Source: B10-G9 sp963712165 (lineage in GTDB: Bacteria > Chloroflexota > Anaerolineae > Anaerolineales > UBA11858). From it: a stretch of DNA of 64,000 nt. Position 1 is the stretch's first letter, and every line of letters starts with the position of its first letter. The position numbers and the translations under genes are program-made. The stretch lies in NCBI GenBank assembly GCA_963712165.1, contig CAVQGY010000001.1, forward strand, positions 496,001-560,000. Direction: 5' to 3'. Of the stretch, positions 1-9,300 are shown piece by piece. The notes beneath the pieces are model-generated. The model saw only the letters and a list, made by a program, of their open reading frames with translations. It made no database searches and had not been told where the DNA came from.

Positions 1-1
1 T

Positions 2-691
2 TCCCCAGACCCCACCGCTACACCGCTTCTCGTACCGACCGAATACACCGAGGAGCTATTTCTCAGTAATTACCAGGGGTTCGTGGACAGTATCAAGAGC
101 GATGGGATCAAAGAATCAACCATCCGGGATGTCATCACCATGGTTCTTCTGCGGCTGGAAATTCGAAATGCTGTAACCAGCGATGTCGAACAAAACCAGG
201 AGCAAGTTTGGATCCAGCATATCTTACTGAGTGACGAAGAAACAGCGCTTGAGGTCCTGGACAGATTGGCTGAAGATGAGCTCTTTGATGATCTGGCCGC
301 TGAGTATTCTTTTGATCAATCCAATGCTGATATCGGAGGAGATCTGGGATGGTTCAGCCGGGGGCAAATGGTGCCAGCTTTTGAGGATGCAGCCTTTGCC
401 TTGGAAGTAGGAGAGATCAGCGATCCAGTTCAGACAGATTTTGGTTGGCATATCCTCAAATCCAATGGAAAAGAGGACCGGCTGCTGGATAATAACGCAT
501 ACGAGCAGTTGCGGGATCAGGCATTCTATGATTGGCTGGCGGAGAAAGAAGCCCAATATTCACCAGAAATTGCTGAGAATTGGACGAAATACGTACCCTC
601 TGAACCCTCATTGCCGCCTAACTACCTGGCCCTGATCCAGACCTTAGCCCAACCTCAATCCGTACTTCCTACTATTGGCCCTTCAGAATAA
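2..691 (+). CDS. PpiC/parvulin-type peptidyl-prolyl isomerase, C-terminal part
   Basis: The reading frame is open from the first bases of the window, so the true start lies outside. Parvulin-type isomerases catalyse cis-trans isomerisation of prolyl bonds, usually on exported proteins outside the membrane. The rotamase core is clear: the QHILL strand, a middle section rich in Asp/Glu, then GGDLGWFSRGQMVPAFEDAAF and a closing GWHIL strand. An SurA/PrsA-like N-terminal helical region precedes it and a short Pro-rich tail follows. A signal peptide or lipobox cannot be checked because the N-terminus is missing. The gene converges on rph with a shared terminator between them. Confidence 0.85.
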   Translation, partial: SPDPTATPLLVPTEYTEELFLSNYQGFVDSIKSDGIKESTIRDVITMVLLRLEIRNAVTSDVEQNQEQVWIQHILLSDEETALEVLDRLAEDELFDDLAAEYSFDQSNADIGGDLGWFSRGQMVPAFEDAAFALEVGEISDPVQTDFGWHILKSNGKEDRLLDNNAYEQLRDQAFYDWLAEKEAQYSPEIAENWTKYVPSEPSLPPNYLALIQTLAQPQSVLPTIGPSE

Positions 692-710
692 ACTAGTATT
701 ATAAAAAAAA

Positions 711-738
711 CCCCGCTGAAAATCAGCGGGGTTTTTTT
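711..738. terminator. Bidirectional intrinsic terminator
   Basis: A 9-bp GC-rich perfect stem (711-719 with 723-731) and a 3-nt loop are flanked by an A-run on the left and seven Ts on the right. It can stop both the isomerase gene on the plus strand and rph on the minus strand. The last T is also part of the rph stop codon. Confidence 0.9.
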
Positions 739-1454
739 CACTTAATATACTCTTCCATGGATTTTATCAATTCCCGGATTCCTTTTTCAGCTAGATCCAG
801 CATCTGATCGAGATCTCCGCGTGAAAATACTGTCCCCTCAGCAGTCCCCTGGACTTCGATGAAATCTCCCTCGCTATTCATGACAATATTAAGATCCGCA
901 TCGGCGCGAGAATCCTCCTGGTAGTTTAGATCGAGCAGGACCCGCTCTTCGATCAACCCCACACTGACCCCTGCCACTGCGGGAAGGAACACACCTGGGG
1001 GCACTTCACCTTTCTTGACCAGATCATTGATCGCCAGCACCAGCGCCAGGTAACCGCCAGTGATGGCTGCCGTCCTGGTTCCGCCATCTGCCTGAATCAC
1101 GTCACAATCCACAATAAAACTTCTTTTTCCAAGCAGCTCAAGGTCGAACCCAGCCCGGAGTGACCGGCCTATGAGTCGTTTGATCTCCTGGGTGCGTCCG
1201 CTGAAACCCCGGGTCTCCCTTTGAACTCGTGAGGTCGTGGACCGGGGCAGCAGGGAATACTCAGCCGTAATCCATCCTCGGGTGGAGTCAGCTGAATCCA
1301 TCCAGGGTGGCACTGTATTTTCGAGGCTGACGTTGCACAGCACCCTGGTTTTACCGAGCGTGATCAGTACTGAGCCTTCGGGGTATTCCACAAAACCCGG
1401 CGTAAAATCCACCGGCCTGAGTTGATCGTCCTTACGGCTGTCTATCCTCGTCAT
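738..1454 (-). CDS. rph: Ribonuclease PH
   Basis: Phosphorolytic 3'-5' exoribonuclease that trims tRNA 3' ends, releasing nucleoside diphosphates; cytoplasmic and hexameric in known members. The 238-residue length is typical. The family signatures are present: an N-terminal RPVDFTPGF segment, GWITAEYSLLPRST, the Arg-rich GRTQEIKRLIGRSLRA helix, and DCDVIQADGGTRTAAITG near the phosphate site. The ATG start gives the standard N-terminus. It ends inside the shared terminator and lies about 35 bp from the end of the neighbouring ABC ATPase gene on the same strand. Confidence 0.96.
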   Translation of the reverse strand: MTRIDSRKDDQLRPVDFTPGFVEYPEGSVLITLGKTRVLCNVSLENTVPPWMDSADSTRGWITAEYSLLPRSTTSRVQRETRGFSGRTQEIKRLIGRSLRAGFDLELLGKRSFIVDCDVIQADGGTRTAAITGGYLALVLAINDLVKKGEVPPGVFLPAVAGVSVGLIEERVLLDLNYQEDSRADADLNIVMNSEGDFIEVQGTAEGTVFSRGDLDQMLDLAEKGIRELIKSMEEYIK

Positions 1455-1489
1455 ATGCGAATTCTCAACGCTAATAGGGATCCAGTAAT

Positions 1490-2238
1490 CTAATGTTCCA
1501 GGATCTGACTGAGGAAGAGTTTGGTCCGGTCATGTTGGGGGTTATTGAACAGCCCATCGGGCGTAGTGTGTTCGACAACCTTTCCAAAATCCATGAATAC
1601 AACCTCATCGGCAGCAGACCGCACAAAACCCATTTCGTGGGAGACACAGACCATGGTCATCCCTTCTTGGGCCAAGTCCAGCATCACATCCAGGACCTCT
1701 TTGATCATTTCCGGATCAAGGGCACTGGTCGGCTCATCAAAAAGCATGATCTTGGGATTCATCGCCAGAGCCCGGGCTATTGCCACTCGCTGCTGCTGGC
1801 CGCCAGACAGGTTGGAAGGGAAAGGCATCCGCTTTTTCAGGGATACCGACTCGCTTTAATTGATCCATAGCTATGGATTTGGCCTCTTCCTTGGATCGAC
1901 CGCGGATGACCTTCTGCGCCAAAGTGACATTATCTATCACAGAAAGATGAGGGAATAGATTGAATAACTGGAATACCATCCCGATCTCCGCCCGGATCTC
2001 ATTCAGCTGCTTAGCTGCATGAGTCAACATGATCCCATCGATCCACACCTCACCGCTGGTAGGCTCCTCCAGATGGTTGATGCAGCGCAGCAGGGTGGAT
2101 TTTCCAGATCCGCTGGGACCGATCACGACTACAACCTTTCCCTTTTCGATATTTATCGAAACGCCATCAACTGCCTGTGATATCACCAAAATACTTATAG
2201 AGATCCTTAACTACAATGATGTATTTATTATCAGTCAT
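1490..2238 (-). pseudogene. Amino-acid ABC transporter ATPase (GlnQ/HisP-like), two frameshifts
   Basis: The encoded protein would be the ATPase that powers the adjacent permease. Read with two corrections, the sequence gives a complete protein of about 247 residues: Walker A GPSGSGKST, Q-loop MVFQ, signature LSGGQQQRVAIARAL, Walker B IMLFDEPTSALDP and the H-loop SHEMGFV. The ATG at 2238 overlaps the permease stop by 8 bp, which suggests translational coupling. One extra base near 2177 puts the first 23 codons out of frame, and another near 1815-1826 splits the gene just before the signature motif. All functional motifs are otherwise intact, so this is either a very recent lesion or a sequencing/assembly error. 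Confidence 0.85.
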
Positions 2239-3097
2239 GAGCTCTTAACCGCCTTTCCAGGAGCTGGACCAATAGGGACAGGATCACGGTTATGGTGAGG
2301 TACATCACGGCCAGTGTCACATATGATTCTCGAAAACGGAATGTCGAACCGGCATATAAACGGGAAACCTGGGTGATATCCCGCACAGCCAGCACAGATA
2401 CCAGGGAGGAATCTTTCACCATAGCCACGAAGTCATTACCCAGGGCTGGCAGCACATTGCGCACAGCCTGGGGCAGGATCACGTAGCGCATAGCCTTGCC
2501 ATAGCTCATCCCCAGTGAACGGGCTGCCTCCATCTGTCCTCTGGCAATGGACTGGATTCCCGCCCGGAAGATCTCTGCCAGGTAGGCCCCATAAGTGACT
2601 GCCAGGGCAATAATAGCCCTGACATTCATGGATATATCCTGATTTGTAATGGCTGTGAAGATCGCTCCCAGAAAACCCAGACCGCGATCATTCAACCAAT
2701 ACCCGAAATTGTTCATCGTGTCTACCAGCACAGGAACAGCCACCAGGGCAATAAAGAACAGCAAAACCAGGATGGGTATTCCCCGGATCAGCTCAACATA
2801 GAGCCGGGAGAGGTTATTGAGAACGACATTCTTGGATATCCTTCCCAGCCCAGCCAGCAAACCGAACAGGATGGCAAAGGTATAAGCGATCAAGGTTGTC
2901 TTGACGGTGATCGTCAAACCCGCCTTGATAAATAGGAAGGCTTCATTATAGTCGGGGTTGGACGAAATGACATAAAAAGCCCCGATCGCAATCAGGATTA
3001 TTGCAAAGAACCACCAGGGCAGATCGCGGAGACTTCTTTTAGAGGATAGATCCTCGAAATCAATTACAGGCTTGATTGGTTGAGGCTGCTCAGCCAA
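2231..3097 (-). CDS. Polar amino-acid ABC transporter permease (GlnP/HisM family)
   Basis: Integral inner-membrane subunit that forms the channel of a polar amino-acid importer. The 288-residue protein has an N-terminal cytoplasmic stretch, a first membrane helix near residues 30-45, and several more hydrophobic helices. The cytoplasmic EAA loop (EAARSLGMSYGKAMRYVILPQAVRNVLP) docks on the ATPase in this family. It lies between the binding-protein gene upstream and the overlapping ATPase gene downstream. A strong stem-loop sits in the gap before it. Substrate is not predictable from sequence; glutamate/glutamine, histidine or cystine are possible. Confidence 0.93.
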   Translation of the reverse strand: MAEQPQPIKPVIDFEDLSSKRSLRDLPWWFFAIILIAIGAFYVISSNPDYNEAFLFIKAGLTITVKTTLIAYTFAILFGLLAGLGRISKNVVLNNLSRLYVELIRGIPILVLLFFIALVAVPVLVDTMNNFGYWLNDRGLGFLGAIFTAITNQDISMNVRAIIALAVTYGAYLAEIFRAGIQSIARGQMEAARSLGMSYGKAMRYVILPQAVRNVLPALGNDFVAMVKDSSLVSVLAVRDITQVSRLYAGSTFRFRESYVTLAVMYLTITVILSLLVQLLERRLRAHD

Positions 3098-3120
3098 GAG
3101 TACCTCCTTAACATTTCATG

Positions 3121-3155
3121 AGACGGTGCGCAGGATTATCCCCTGCGCACCGTCT
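3121..3155 (-). promoter_or_regulatory. Intercistronic stem-loop between binding protein and permease
   Basis: A 14-bp perfect inverted repeat (3121-3134 with 3142-3155) has a 7-nt loop. No U-run follows it in the direction of transcription of the ABC operon, so it is more likely an mRNA-stabilising or partial attenuation hairpin than a full terminator. In other ABC operons such hairpins let the binding protein be made in excess over the membrane subunits. Confidence 0.7.
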
Positions 3156-3201
3156 TGATTCTTTAGATACGAATTTCTAGCGATACCTTTCAGGCTGATC
3201 T

Positions 3202-3996
3202 CTACTCGAGATCGTCGTAAGTGATGTCGAAATCAGGCCCAAAATACTTCAGGTTGACCTCATCCAGGAAACCGTTCTTTTTCAGTTCCTCAATGGCATC
3301 ATTAACGGGTCCAACCAGTTCGCTGCCCTTGGGGAAGATGAAACCAAGCTGGTCACTGGACATGGAAGGCCCAATCAGCTTCAGCTTATCAGCGTTTTCG
3401 CCCATATAGCCCTGGCCTGCAACCTCGTCAATGATCACGGCGTCAACGTCTCCTGCTATTAATGCCTGGACTACAAATCCAAACTGCTCAAAAGCCTGGA
3501 TCCGGTCCGCGGGCAGATAGGTCAGCGCAGTTTCATAGTTGGTGGTGCCAGACTGCGTGGCGAGATTGATTTCCTCATTGGCAACGATATCCTCTATGGA
3601 TTCAAATCGGTCTTCGTCGATCCGAACCAAAAGGCGCTGATCAATGGCAATATAGCCAACTGAGAAATCAACTATTTCGGCGCGGTCTTCGGTGATGGTG
3701 ATGCCATCACCTGCGGCGTCAAACTGGCCATCCGCGACTGCCTGGATCATGCCTTCCCAGGCGGCCTCGACATAAACCGGAATGCAGTCGATCAGGACGC
3801 AGATCTCATCCCAAACATCGTAGTCCCATCCAGCAGGTTCACCGGTATCCGGGTCGATGTAGTTGAACGGCAGATAAGCGTTCTCAACAGCGATGGTGAC
3901 CTCCTTGCCGCCGAGACTCTCTTTTGCTCCGCCGCACGCGCTGAGAAGAAGACCTGCGATCAACAATACAAACAAAATAAGTGGTGCTCTTTTCAT
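3202..3996 (-). CDS. Amino-acid ABC transporter substrate-binding lipoprotein
   Basis: Extracytoplasmic solute-binding protein (SBP_bac_3 family) that delivers a polar amino acid to the permease. I chose the ATG at 3996 because it has a strong AAGGAGG ribosome site and a compact lipoprotein signal: Lys-Arg, a hydrophobic core, then the lipobox LLSAC with Cys21 as the lipidated residue. An ATG 57 bases upstream is in frame but would spoil the signal peptide. The mature part shows the two-lobe fold, with the family segment DGITITEDRAEIVDFSVGYI and the later DAVIIDEVAGQGYM. It is the first gene of the operon. Confidence 0.92.
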   Translation of the reverse strand: MKRAPLILFVLLIAGLLLSACGGAKESLGGKEVTIAVENAYLPFNYIDPDTGEPAGWDYDVWDEICVLIDCIPVYVEAAWEGMIQAVADGQFDAAGDGITITEDRAEIVDFSVGYIAIDQRLLVRIDEDRFESIEDIVANEEINLATQSGTTNYETALTYLPADRIQAFEQFGFVVQALIAGDVDAVIIDEVAGQGYMGENADKLKLIGPSMSSDQLGFIFPKGSELVGPVNDAIEELKKNGFLDEVNLKYFGPDFDITYDDLE

Positions 3997-4041
3997 GCTC
4001 TTTCCTCCTTGCGATAAATAAATGGGGTTGAGGCTCTTTTT

Positions 4042-4047
4042 ATTATA
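4042..4047 (-). promoter_or_regulatory. Probable -10 box of the amino-acid transport operon
   Basis: On the minus strand this reads TATAAT, about 45 bases upstream of the binding-protein start. No good -35 hexamer is visible at the usual spacing, so the assignment is tentative. Confidence 0.4.
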
Positions 4048-4110
4048 TACCAATTTATTCTCCTTTCTAATCTATTTTGATTGGACAAACATGGACCAAG
4101 TATTAATAAA

Positions 4111-4132
4111 AAAACCCCGGTCAGGACCGGGG
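4111..4132 (-). terminator. Intrinsic terminator
   Basis: An inverted repeat of 7-8 bp (from 4115 to 4132) has an A-run on its left side, which reads as a U-run on the minus strand. It would end transcripts coming from the DUF1028 gene and separates that gene from the transporter operon. Confidence 0.8.
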
Positions 4133-4297
4133 AGTTTTCGAAATAAGACAAGCTTGGTACTATCCTACGCCTAAACCGCCTCCAGCCAGGGAATTTGTGA
4201 TTGATGCATAGGATGATGGTGGTTTCTGTTTAGGGACATAGAGGGGATGTTAACATCCTTCATGCTTTCTGTCAACCATTTCCTAGCTGCTAAATCA

Positions 4298-5178
4298 TCA
4301 GTCACTAAATTTGTCCCTGAGGTAATCCAAAACTTTCTGGTCGATGGCTTTTTTATCACCATTCCAGCGCTCTTCCAGGTTTTCTTCCCCTACCAGCGTT
4401 CGCAAAGCTGTCAGCGTATGATCATCCACCACTCCGGATGCTTTTCCTTTCAAATGGCCTGTTCTGATCATAATGCCCTGCAATTCCAGGATGACACTAT
4501 CCAGCGGCAGTAGATCCGCCGGATCTACCTCACCAAATAAGAGATGATGACTTTCTACAAGTTGCTTCAGTTTCAAAATGGGAAATGGATGATCATCAAC
4601 CCTTAAATCCAAGTAACGGTCATTATTTCCGCCATATCCCCCACCCTCGCGGACAACCAGTACGCCTGCTGCCTGGCGGCCCCTTTTATCCCCACCTGCT
4701 TCTTGACCGGCTTCCAGAGCATAGCACCAGCCAGTCAGCCAGCTCACCTTCCCCTCCACGATATTCCTCAAAAGCAGCCGCCATCGCTTCTACCGTGCCA
4801 GGAACCAGGATATTTCCCTGACAGGCATATCCATCACCGATCACATGTCCTGCCCAGTCCTGGCATTTCTCTCCTGTAAATGCGCTGGCATTGCCTTGTC
4901 GGTCAACCAGGCCGATCTGGCGAAGATCCTTTTCCCCATCATCTGTCGGTCAGGAGTTGGATGGCATCTCCGGCTGAGATCCCACTTTCCATCAGGTCCA
5001 GGCCGCGAAAACCGTAACTAAGATTGGCGTAGGATTGGGTGGCAACAGCACCAGCGTTGGCCCTAGCCCAGGAGACAACCGCTGCTGCGGCTAGAAATTT
5101 GGACTGTACAGCCACACCCCATTCTTTTTTCACGGAGTCATAAGCCACAATTGAAAAGGTATTGATAAAATGATCCAT
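4298..5178 (-). pseudogene. DUF1028 Ntn-hydrolase-like protein with C-terminal peptidoglycan-binding-like domain, two frameshifts
   Basis: DUF1028 proteins are predicted N-terminal-nucleophile hydrolases of unknown substrate. The N-terminal part (NTFSIVAYDS, then WGVAVQSKFLAAAAVVSWARANAGAVATQS) is read from the ATG at 5178. Near 4940 one extra base shifts the frame, and the next segment (RQIGLVDRQGNASAFTG, WAGHVIGDGYACQGN) continues one frame over. A second extra base near 4740 moves it again to GGDKRGRQAAGVLVVREGGGYGGN. The last 70 residues resemble the putative peptidoglycan-binding domain often fused to DUF1028. Corrected length is about 292 residues. No conserved block is missing, so a sequencing error is as likely as true decay. 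Confidence 0.8.
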
Positions 5179-5231
5179 TCGGTTGGTATCGACCTATGCT
5201 AATAATCAGCTGAGAATCCTTGTAATAGGCT

Positions 5232-5714
5232 TTACAGGTAGACCCTTCTTTTTCGATGCCGGCGAGTGACCAGCTCCAGGATTTCCTTTTGAGCAATATT
5301 ATTGACCAATCTTTCTACCAAGCTGGGTATGGGGCAGAGTGTGCCTTTTACCGCCGCTCCTCCGACACCTTTGGGGCAGATGCGGCATGTGTTTCCAGCG
5401 ATAAGAAGGACCGCCTGATCGTTCTCGGTGTCCTTAAAATCATATTCCCCAACCAAACTGAGGATCTTATTCACATAAAGTATCAAGTTCTTGATCACTT
5501 CTGTAGAGGTATCACCTGGAACAAGCTCCATATCCGGGAGGATCTCTTTGGCTTCCAGGTAAGAGTATAAATAATCGGCTGCCCTGTTGGACACGATATT
5601 GATCGAGCCCTGATTGAGCATCCCCAGTTCTCCCAGGCCGGCGAAAAAGGAAGAAAAGAATGAGTGGTAGGGGTTCAGATCCCTCTCAAGAACAATCTGT
5701 TTGATATCTGCCAT
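5232..5714 (-). CDS. Hypothetical protein with Cys-rich motif, partner of the Roadblock protein
   Basis: I do not recognise this 160-residue protein with confidence. It starts with a well-spaced ribosome site (GGAGG, 8 nt). The first two thirds look alpha/beta and soluble. A cysteine motif near residues 115-130 (CRICPKGVGG, then GTLCPIPSLVE) recalls the metal- or ligand-binding end of V4R/hydrocarbon-binding domains, but the match is weak. The C-terminus is very basic (RRHRKRRVYL). It lies 38 bp downstream of the Roadblock gene on the same strand, so the two probably form an operon and may act together in a signalling or polarity module. Confidence 0.6.
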   Translation of the reverse strand: MADIKQIVLERDLNPYHSFFSSFFAGLGELGMLNQGSINIVSNRAADYLYSYLEAKEILPDMELVPGDTSTEVIKNLILYVNKILSLVGEYDFKDTENDQAVLLIAGNTCRICPKGVGGAAVKGTLCPIPSLVERLVNNIAQKEILELVTRRHRKRRVYL

Positions 5715-5752
5715 GCCTTCCTCCTGTACTTGATCCCTTACCGGGAAGACCG

Positions 5753-6124
5753 CTAAAGCACTTCAATTAATGACTGAATACATTTCTTGGCTTCATAGAA
5801 CAACAGGCCCAGACGGACATCTTTTTCGATCAGGGCAACCAGGATCGCATAATCACCCACACTTCTGATCAAAATATAACCCTGCGTTCCTTCAATAAGG
5901 ACACGGACCATTTCACCCCGTTCGAGTTCTCCTCCACTGCGGGTGCTTATGGAAAGGATCGCTGCTCCCATAGCGCCGATTCGATCTTCCTCTACATCTG
6001 CGGGCAGTCTGGATGCAATCACTAACCCATCAGTGCTTACAACAGCAGTCGCCTGAATATGGGGTATGCTGCGTTCAAAATTGTTCAATATCAAATCTAG
6101 TTGCGTGGCTATCGTCTGAGCCAT
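5753..6124 (-). CDS. Roadblock/LC7 domain protein
   Basis: Small dimeric proteins of this family, such as MglB, bind small Ras-like GTPases and can act as GTPase-activating or scaffold factors. The 123-residue protein is a single domain: helix, the strand AVVSTDGLVIASRLP, the helix RIGAMGAAILSISTRSG, then VRVLIEGTQGYILIRSVGDYAILVALIEKD. I chose the ATG at 6124 because GGAGG lies 7 nt upstream; an in-frame ATG 54 bases earlier adds a charged tail without such a site. No GTPase gene is adjacent, so the partner may be the Cys-motif protein downstream or a GTPase elsewhere. Confidence 0.82.
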   Translation of the reverse strand: MAQTIATQLDLILNNFERSIPHIQATAVVSTDGLVIASRLPADVEEDRIGAMGAAILSISTRSGGELERGEMVRVLIEGTQGYILIRSVGDYAILVALIEKDVRLGLLFYEAKKCIQSLIEVL

Positions 6125-6333
6125 CTTAAACCTCCGGCTGATTTTTTGATCAGCCTCCCTATTTGAACCTTTATCCACATTATATCCCTAAGCAAATCAA
6201 ATCCATCCAAATTATCGATATTGATAACTGCTAGGGGATAAGGGTGAATAACACTATACAAAGAGAAGGGAACTACCTAGTTGGATGATGATCATGATCC
6301 CTGCCAGTTAGGGAAAAAGGCAATAATTAAGCA

Positions 6334-9300
6334 TCAGGAATCGATTACTTCATCAACTTCATCCAACTTCAAACTTAATACCTGGCTGGAGGAGTCATCA
6401 GCCATAATGATGCCGTAAATGACATCCGCAACTTCAACGGTATTGCGATTATGCGTAATTACAATGAACTGGGTTTCCGAGCTGAGTTCACGGATCAACT
6501 TTCTGAACCTGGCAACATTGGATTCATCCAACATAGCATCAACTTCATCAAGGACGCAGAAAGGCGTAGGGGATATACGCAGCAAGGCGAAAATCAGCGC
6601 AGTAGCGATCAAACTCCGTTCCCCACCAGAAAGCAGGGATAAACCTTGCATGCGACGGCCAGGCAAGCGAATATTGATGTCCACACCTGACCCTGTTAAA
6701 TCCTGGGGATCTGACAAAATCAGCTGTCCCTTTCCCCCACCAAATAACTGCGCGAAGATATCCTTGAACTCAACAGCAACTGCTTCGAAGGTCTTCCTGA
6801 ACTCCCTTTCCATTAACACATCCAATTCAGCGATCACCTCTTTTAGATCCGCCTCCGCCTTGCGAAGGTCCGCTAGCTGTTCGGTGAGGAACTCATGGCG
6901 ATGGTTAACTTCATGGTACTCATCCTGGGCTTCCGGGTTGATAGCACCAAGCCTTCGAAGCTGGGCTCGCTGCTCCCTGATCGTACTGCCCAGATCCTTT
7001 GAAATTTCCTCGACCACAGGAAGTTTCTGGACATAACCATCAAGTGGCAGGGGTGTTGGACCAGATATGTCCTCTTTGTATTCCAGCTCCACCAGGCCGA
7101 TATCCTCCCTGATGCGCTCCTGGATAGATTCCAGCTTTTCCCTGTTTCTGGTCAGATTGATATCCGCCTGGGCATAGGAACGCTCTGCCTGGTTGAGGAT
7201 CCGCCTGGCCTGGGCTTCCTGGCTTTGGAGCTCTTTCTGCTCAGCTTCATCCTTGGATAAGTCCTGATCAGTTTCATCGATCAGAGACCGGAGCTCCGTA
7301 ATCTCATTCTGAATGGTTTTTTCTCCATCCTCCAGAAAACTGGTTTCCTCTTTCAGGCTTTGAATTTGCTCCTTGTATTCATCCTCGAGTTGTTTGTTCT
7401 CTTCCACCTTTCTACCAGCGTCCATGGCAGCATGTTCTCTCTCCGACAGCCGCTGTTTAATATCATCCATGGCCCGGGTGGCAACAGCCACTTGTGTTTC
7501 CCAATGAGCTAACTCTTCTCGCTCCTCATCCAGAGAATAACCACGCAAATCTCCGGATAATTTTGAAACCAATTCCTGCGCCAGATTAATATCGGTCTGT
7601 GTCTTTTCCAACTCACCTCGCAACCGGAGGATCTCTTTTTCATCGCCAGCTATCTCATCTACCAACGCGCGGTGTTGAGTTTTTTCCCACTCTACCTGGC
7701 GCTCAGCAGTGTTGTGATCTAAGGTGATCTCTCTAAATATACCGTCAATCCCACTCAGATTTGCCTTCGCCGAAGCGTATTCTTCTTTAAGATCCTGCTC
7801 GATCTGGTTGATTTCAGCTAGTTTCTCGTCGACCTGGGTCAGGCTCTTTTCCAATTTTTCTATTTGATCAGATGCTCCTGCTATTTTTCCCTGCCAGGAT
7901 TTCCTCTCTCTGGATCGGGCCAATACACCAGATTGACCCTCGTTTCCCGCAATGATCTCCCCAGTGGCATGGTAAACCTCACCCTGTAATGTGACAGCTT
8001 TTGATCCCGGAGGTTGATCACGAAGCACCCGCTTCAGATCTTCCTTATCCTTCAGGATGAATACCCGTCCCAGGAGAAGGTCAATAGCTGGTCTGTATTT
8101 TGGGGGAGTCTTGACCAGATCAGCCGCAATTCCGATCAAACCGGGGATATTTTGATCGATCACTGGTCTATCAAGAGTGACCAGGCGATTAAGGGGAAGA
8201 AGGACTCCTTTGGTCGTTTCAGCCAGAAGGAGATCCAGGGCTTGTTCGGAATCCCGGCCCCTCTCCAGGATAACTGCATCCAAATAATCTCCCAGTGCTG
8301 CGGCGATTGCTCGTTCCAGCTCCTCTGGCACTTCCAGGAAATTGCTTAAAGTACCCACGGCGCCGGGAAGTTTACCATCCCGAGATTTTGTGAGCAGTAA
8401 TTTTGCGCCATCCGCATAGCCAGTGAGTTTCTGTTCTGCCTGATCGATGACATTCAATTCAGCAACCCATTGACTGTATTGCGTCTTTGATTGTGATAGC
8501 TGATTGTACAGGTCCTGCCTGACCTTTTCTCCATCAACCCGATCCGCCTGCACACCGGTCAGCTCAGCGTCCACCTTTTCCATTACTTTGGAGGCTTGAT
8601 CATAATCCTCCTTAAGGGCAAGGTATTTCGCATGAATCTTATCGTAATCGGATTTGGCAGATTGGATCAGGTCATCAGCTGAGTCCAATCTGGTTTTCTT
8701 CCTTTCCAACTGCTCAGTGCGGTCATTTAATTGGGAGCGCAACCTGATTTGCTGGTTGGAGGTATCATTCAACTTATCTTTCGCTTCAGTTGCTTCGTCC
8801 TCCAAAGCCGTCATCTGGCTTCGTTTTTCATTCAATTTCCCCCGGGCTTCTTCCCCTTTTTGCCGGTACTCTTCCAGATTTGCCTGGGCAGCTTCCAGTT
8901 CCCCTCTGCTTTGTTCATACCGATCCCGGGCAAGTTGATCCTCTTCTTCAAGGCGGATCTGGTCCGTCTGAAGGTCCTGGATCCTCTTATCCAAAGAGCG
9001 GATCCTTTCCTCTGCTACAGCTCTTTCCCTGCTGATATTCTCTTTTTGATTATGGTGTTCCGCCAATTCCCGATGCCAGGTATTCAATCGAGAACGCTGA
9101 CTCTGAACCTTGGCCTGGTTCTCAGAAAGCTCTCGATCGAATTTTGCTTGTGCTTCCCTGGCTTCCCCCAATTCTTCCTTGTGTTTGGTTTCCAAAATCC
9201 TGGCTTTGTTCAAGTTATCCTGAACCCGAGCCCAATGATAGCCGTACCACTCCTGAAGCATGACCCGCAAATCAGCTTTGACTTGATTGAATTGTTCTGC

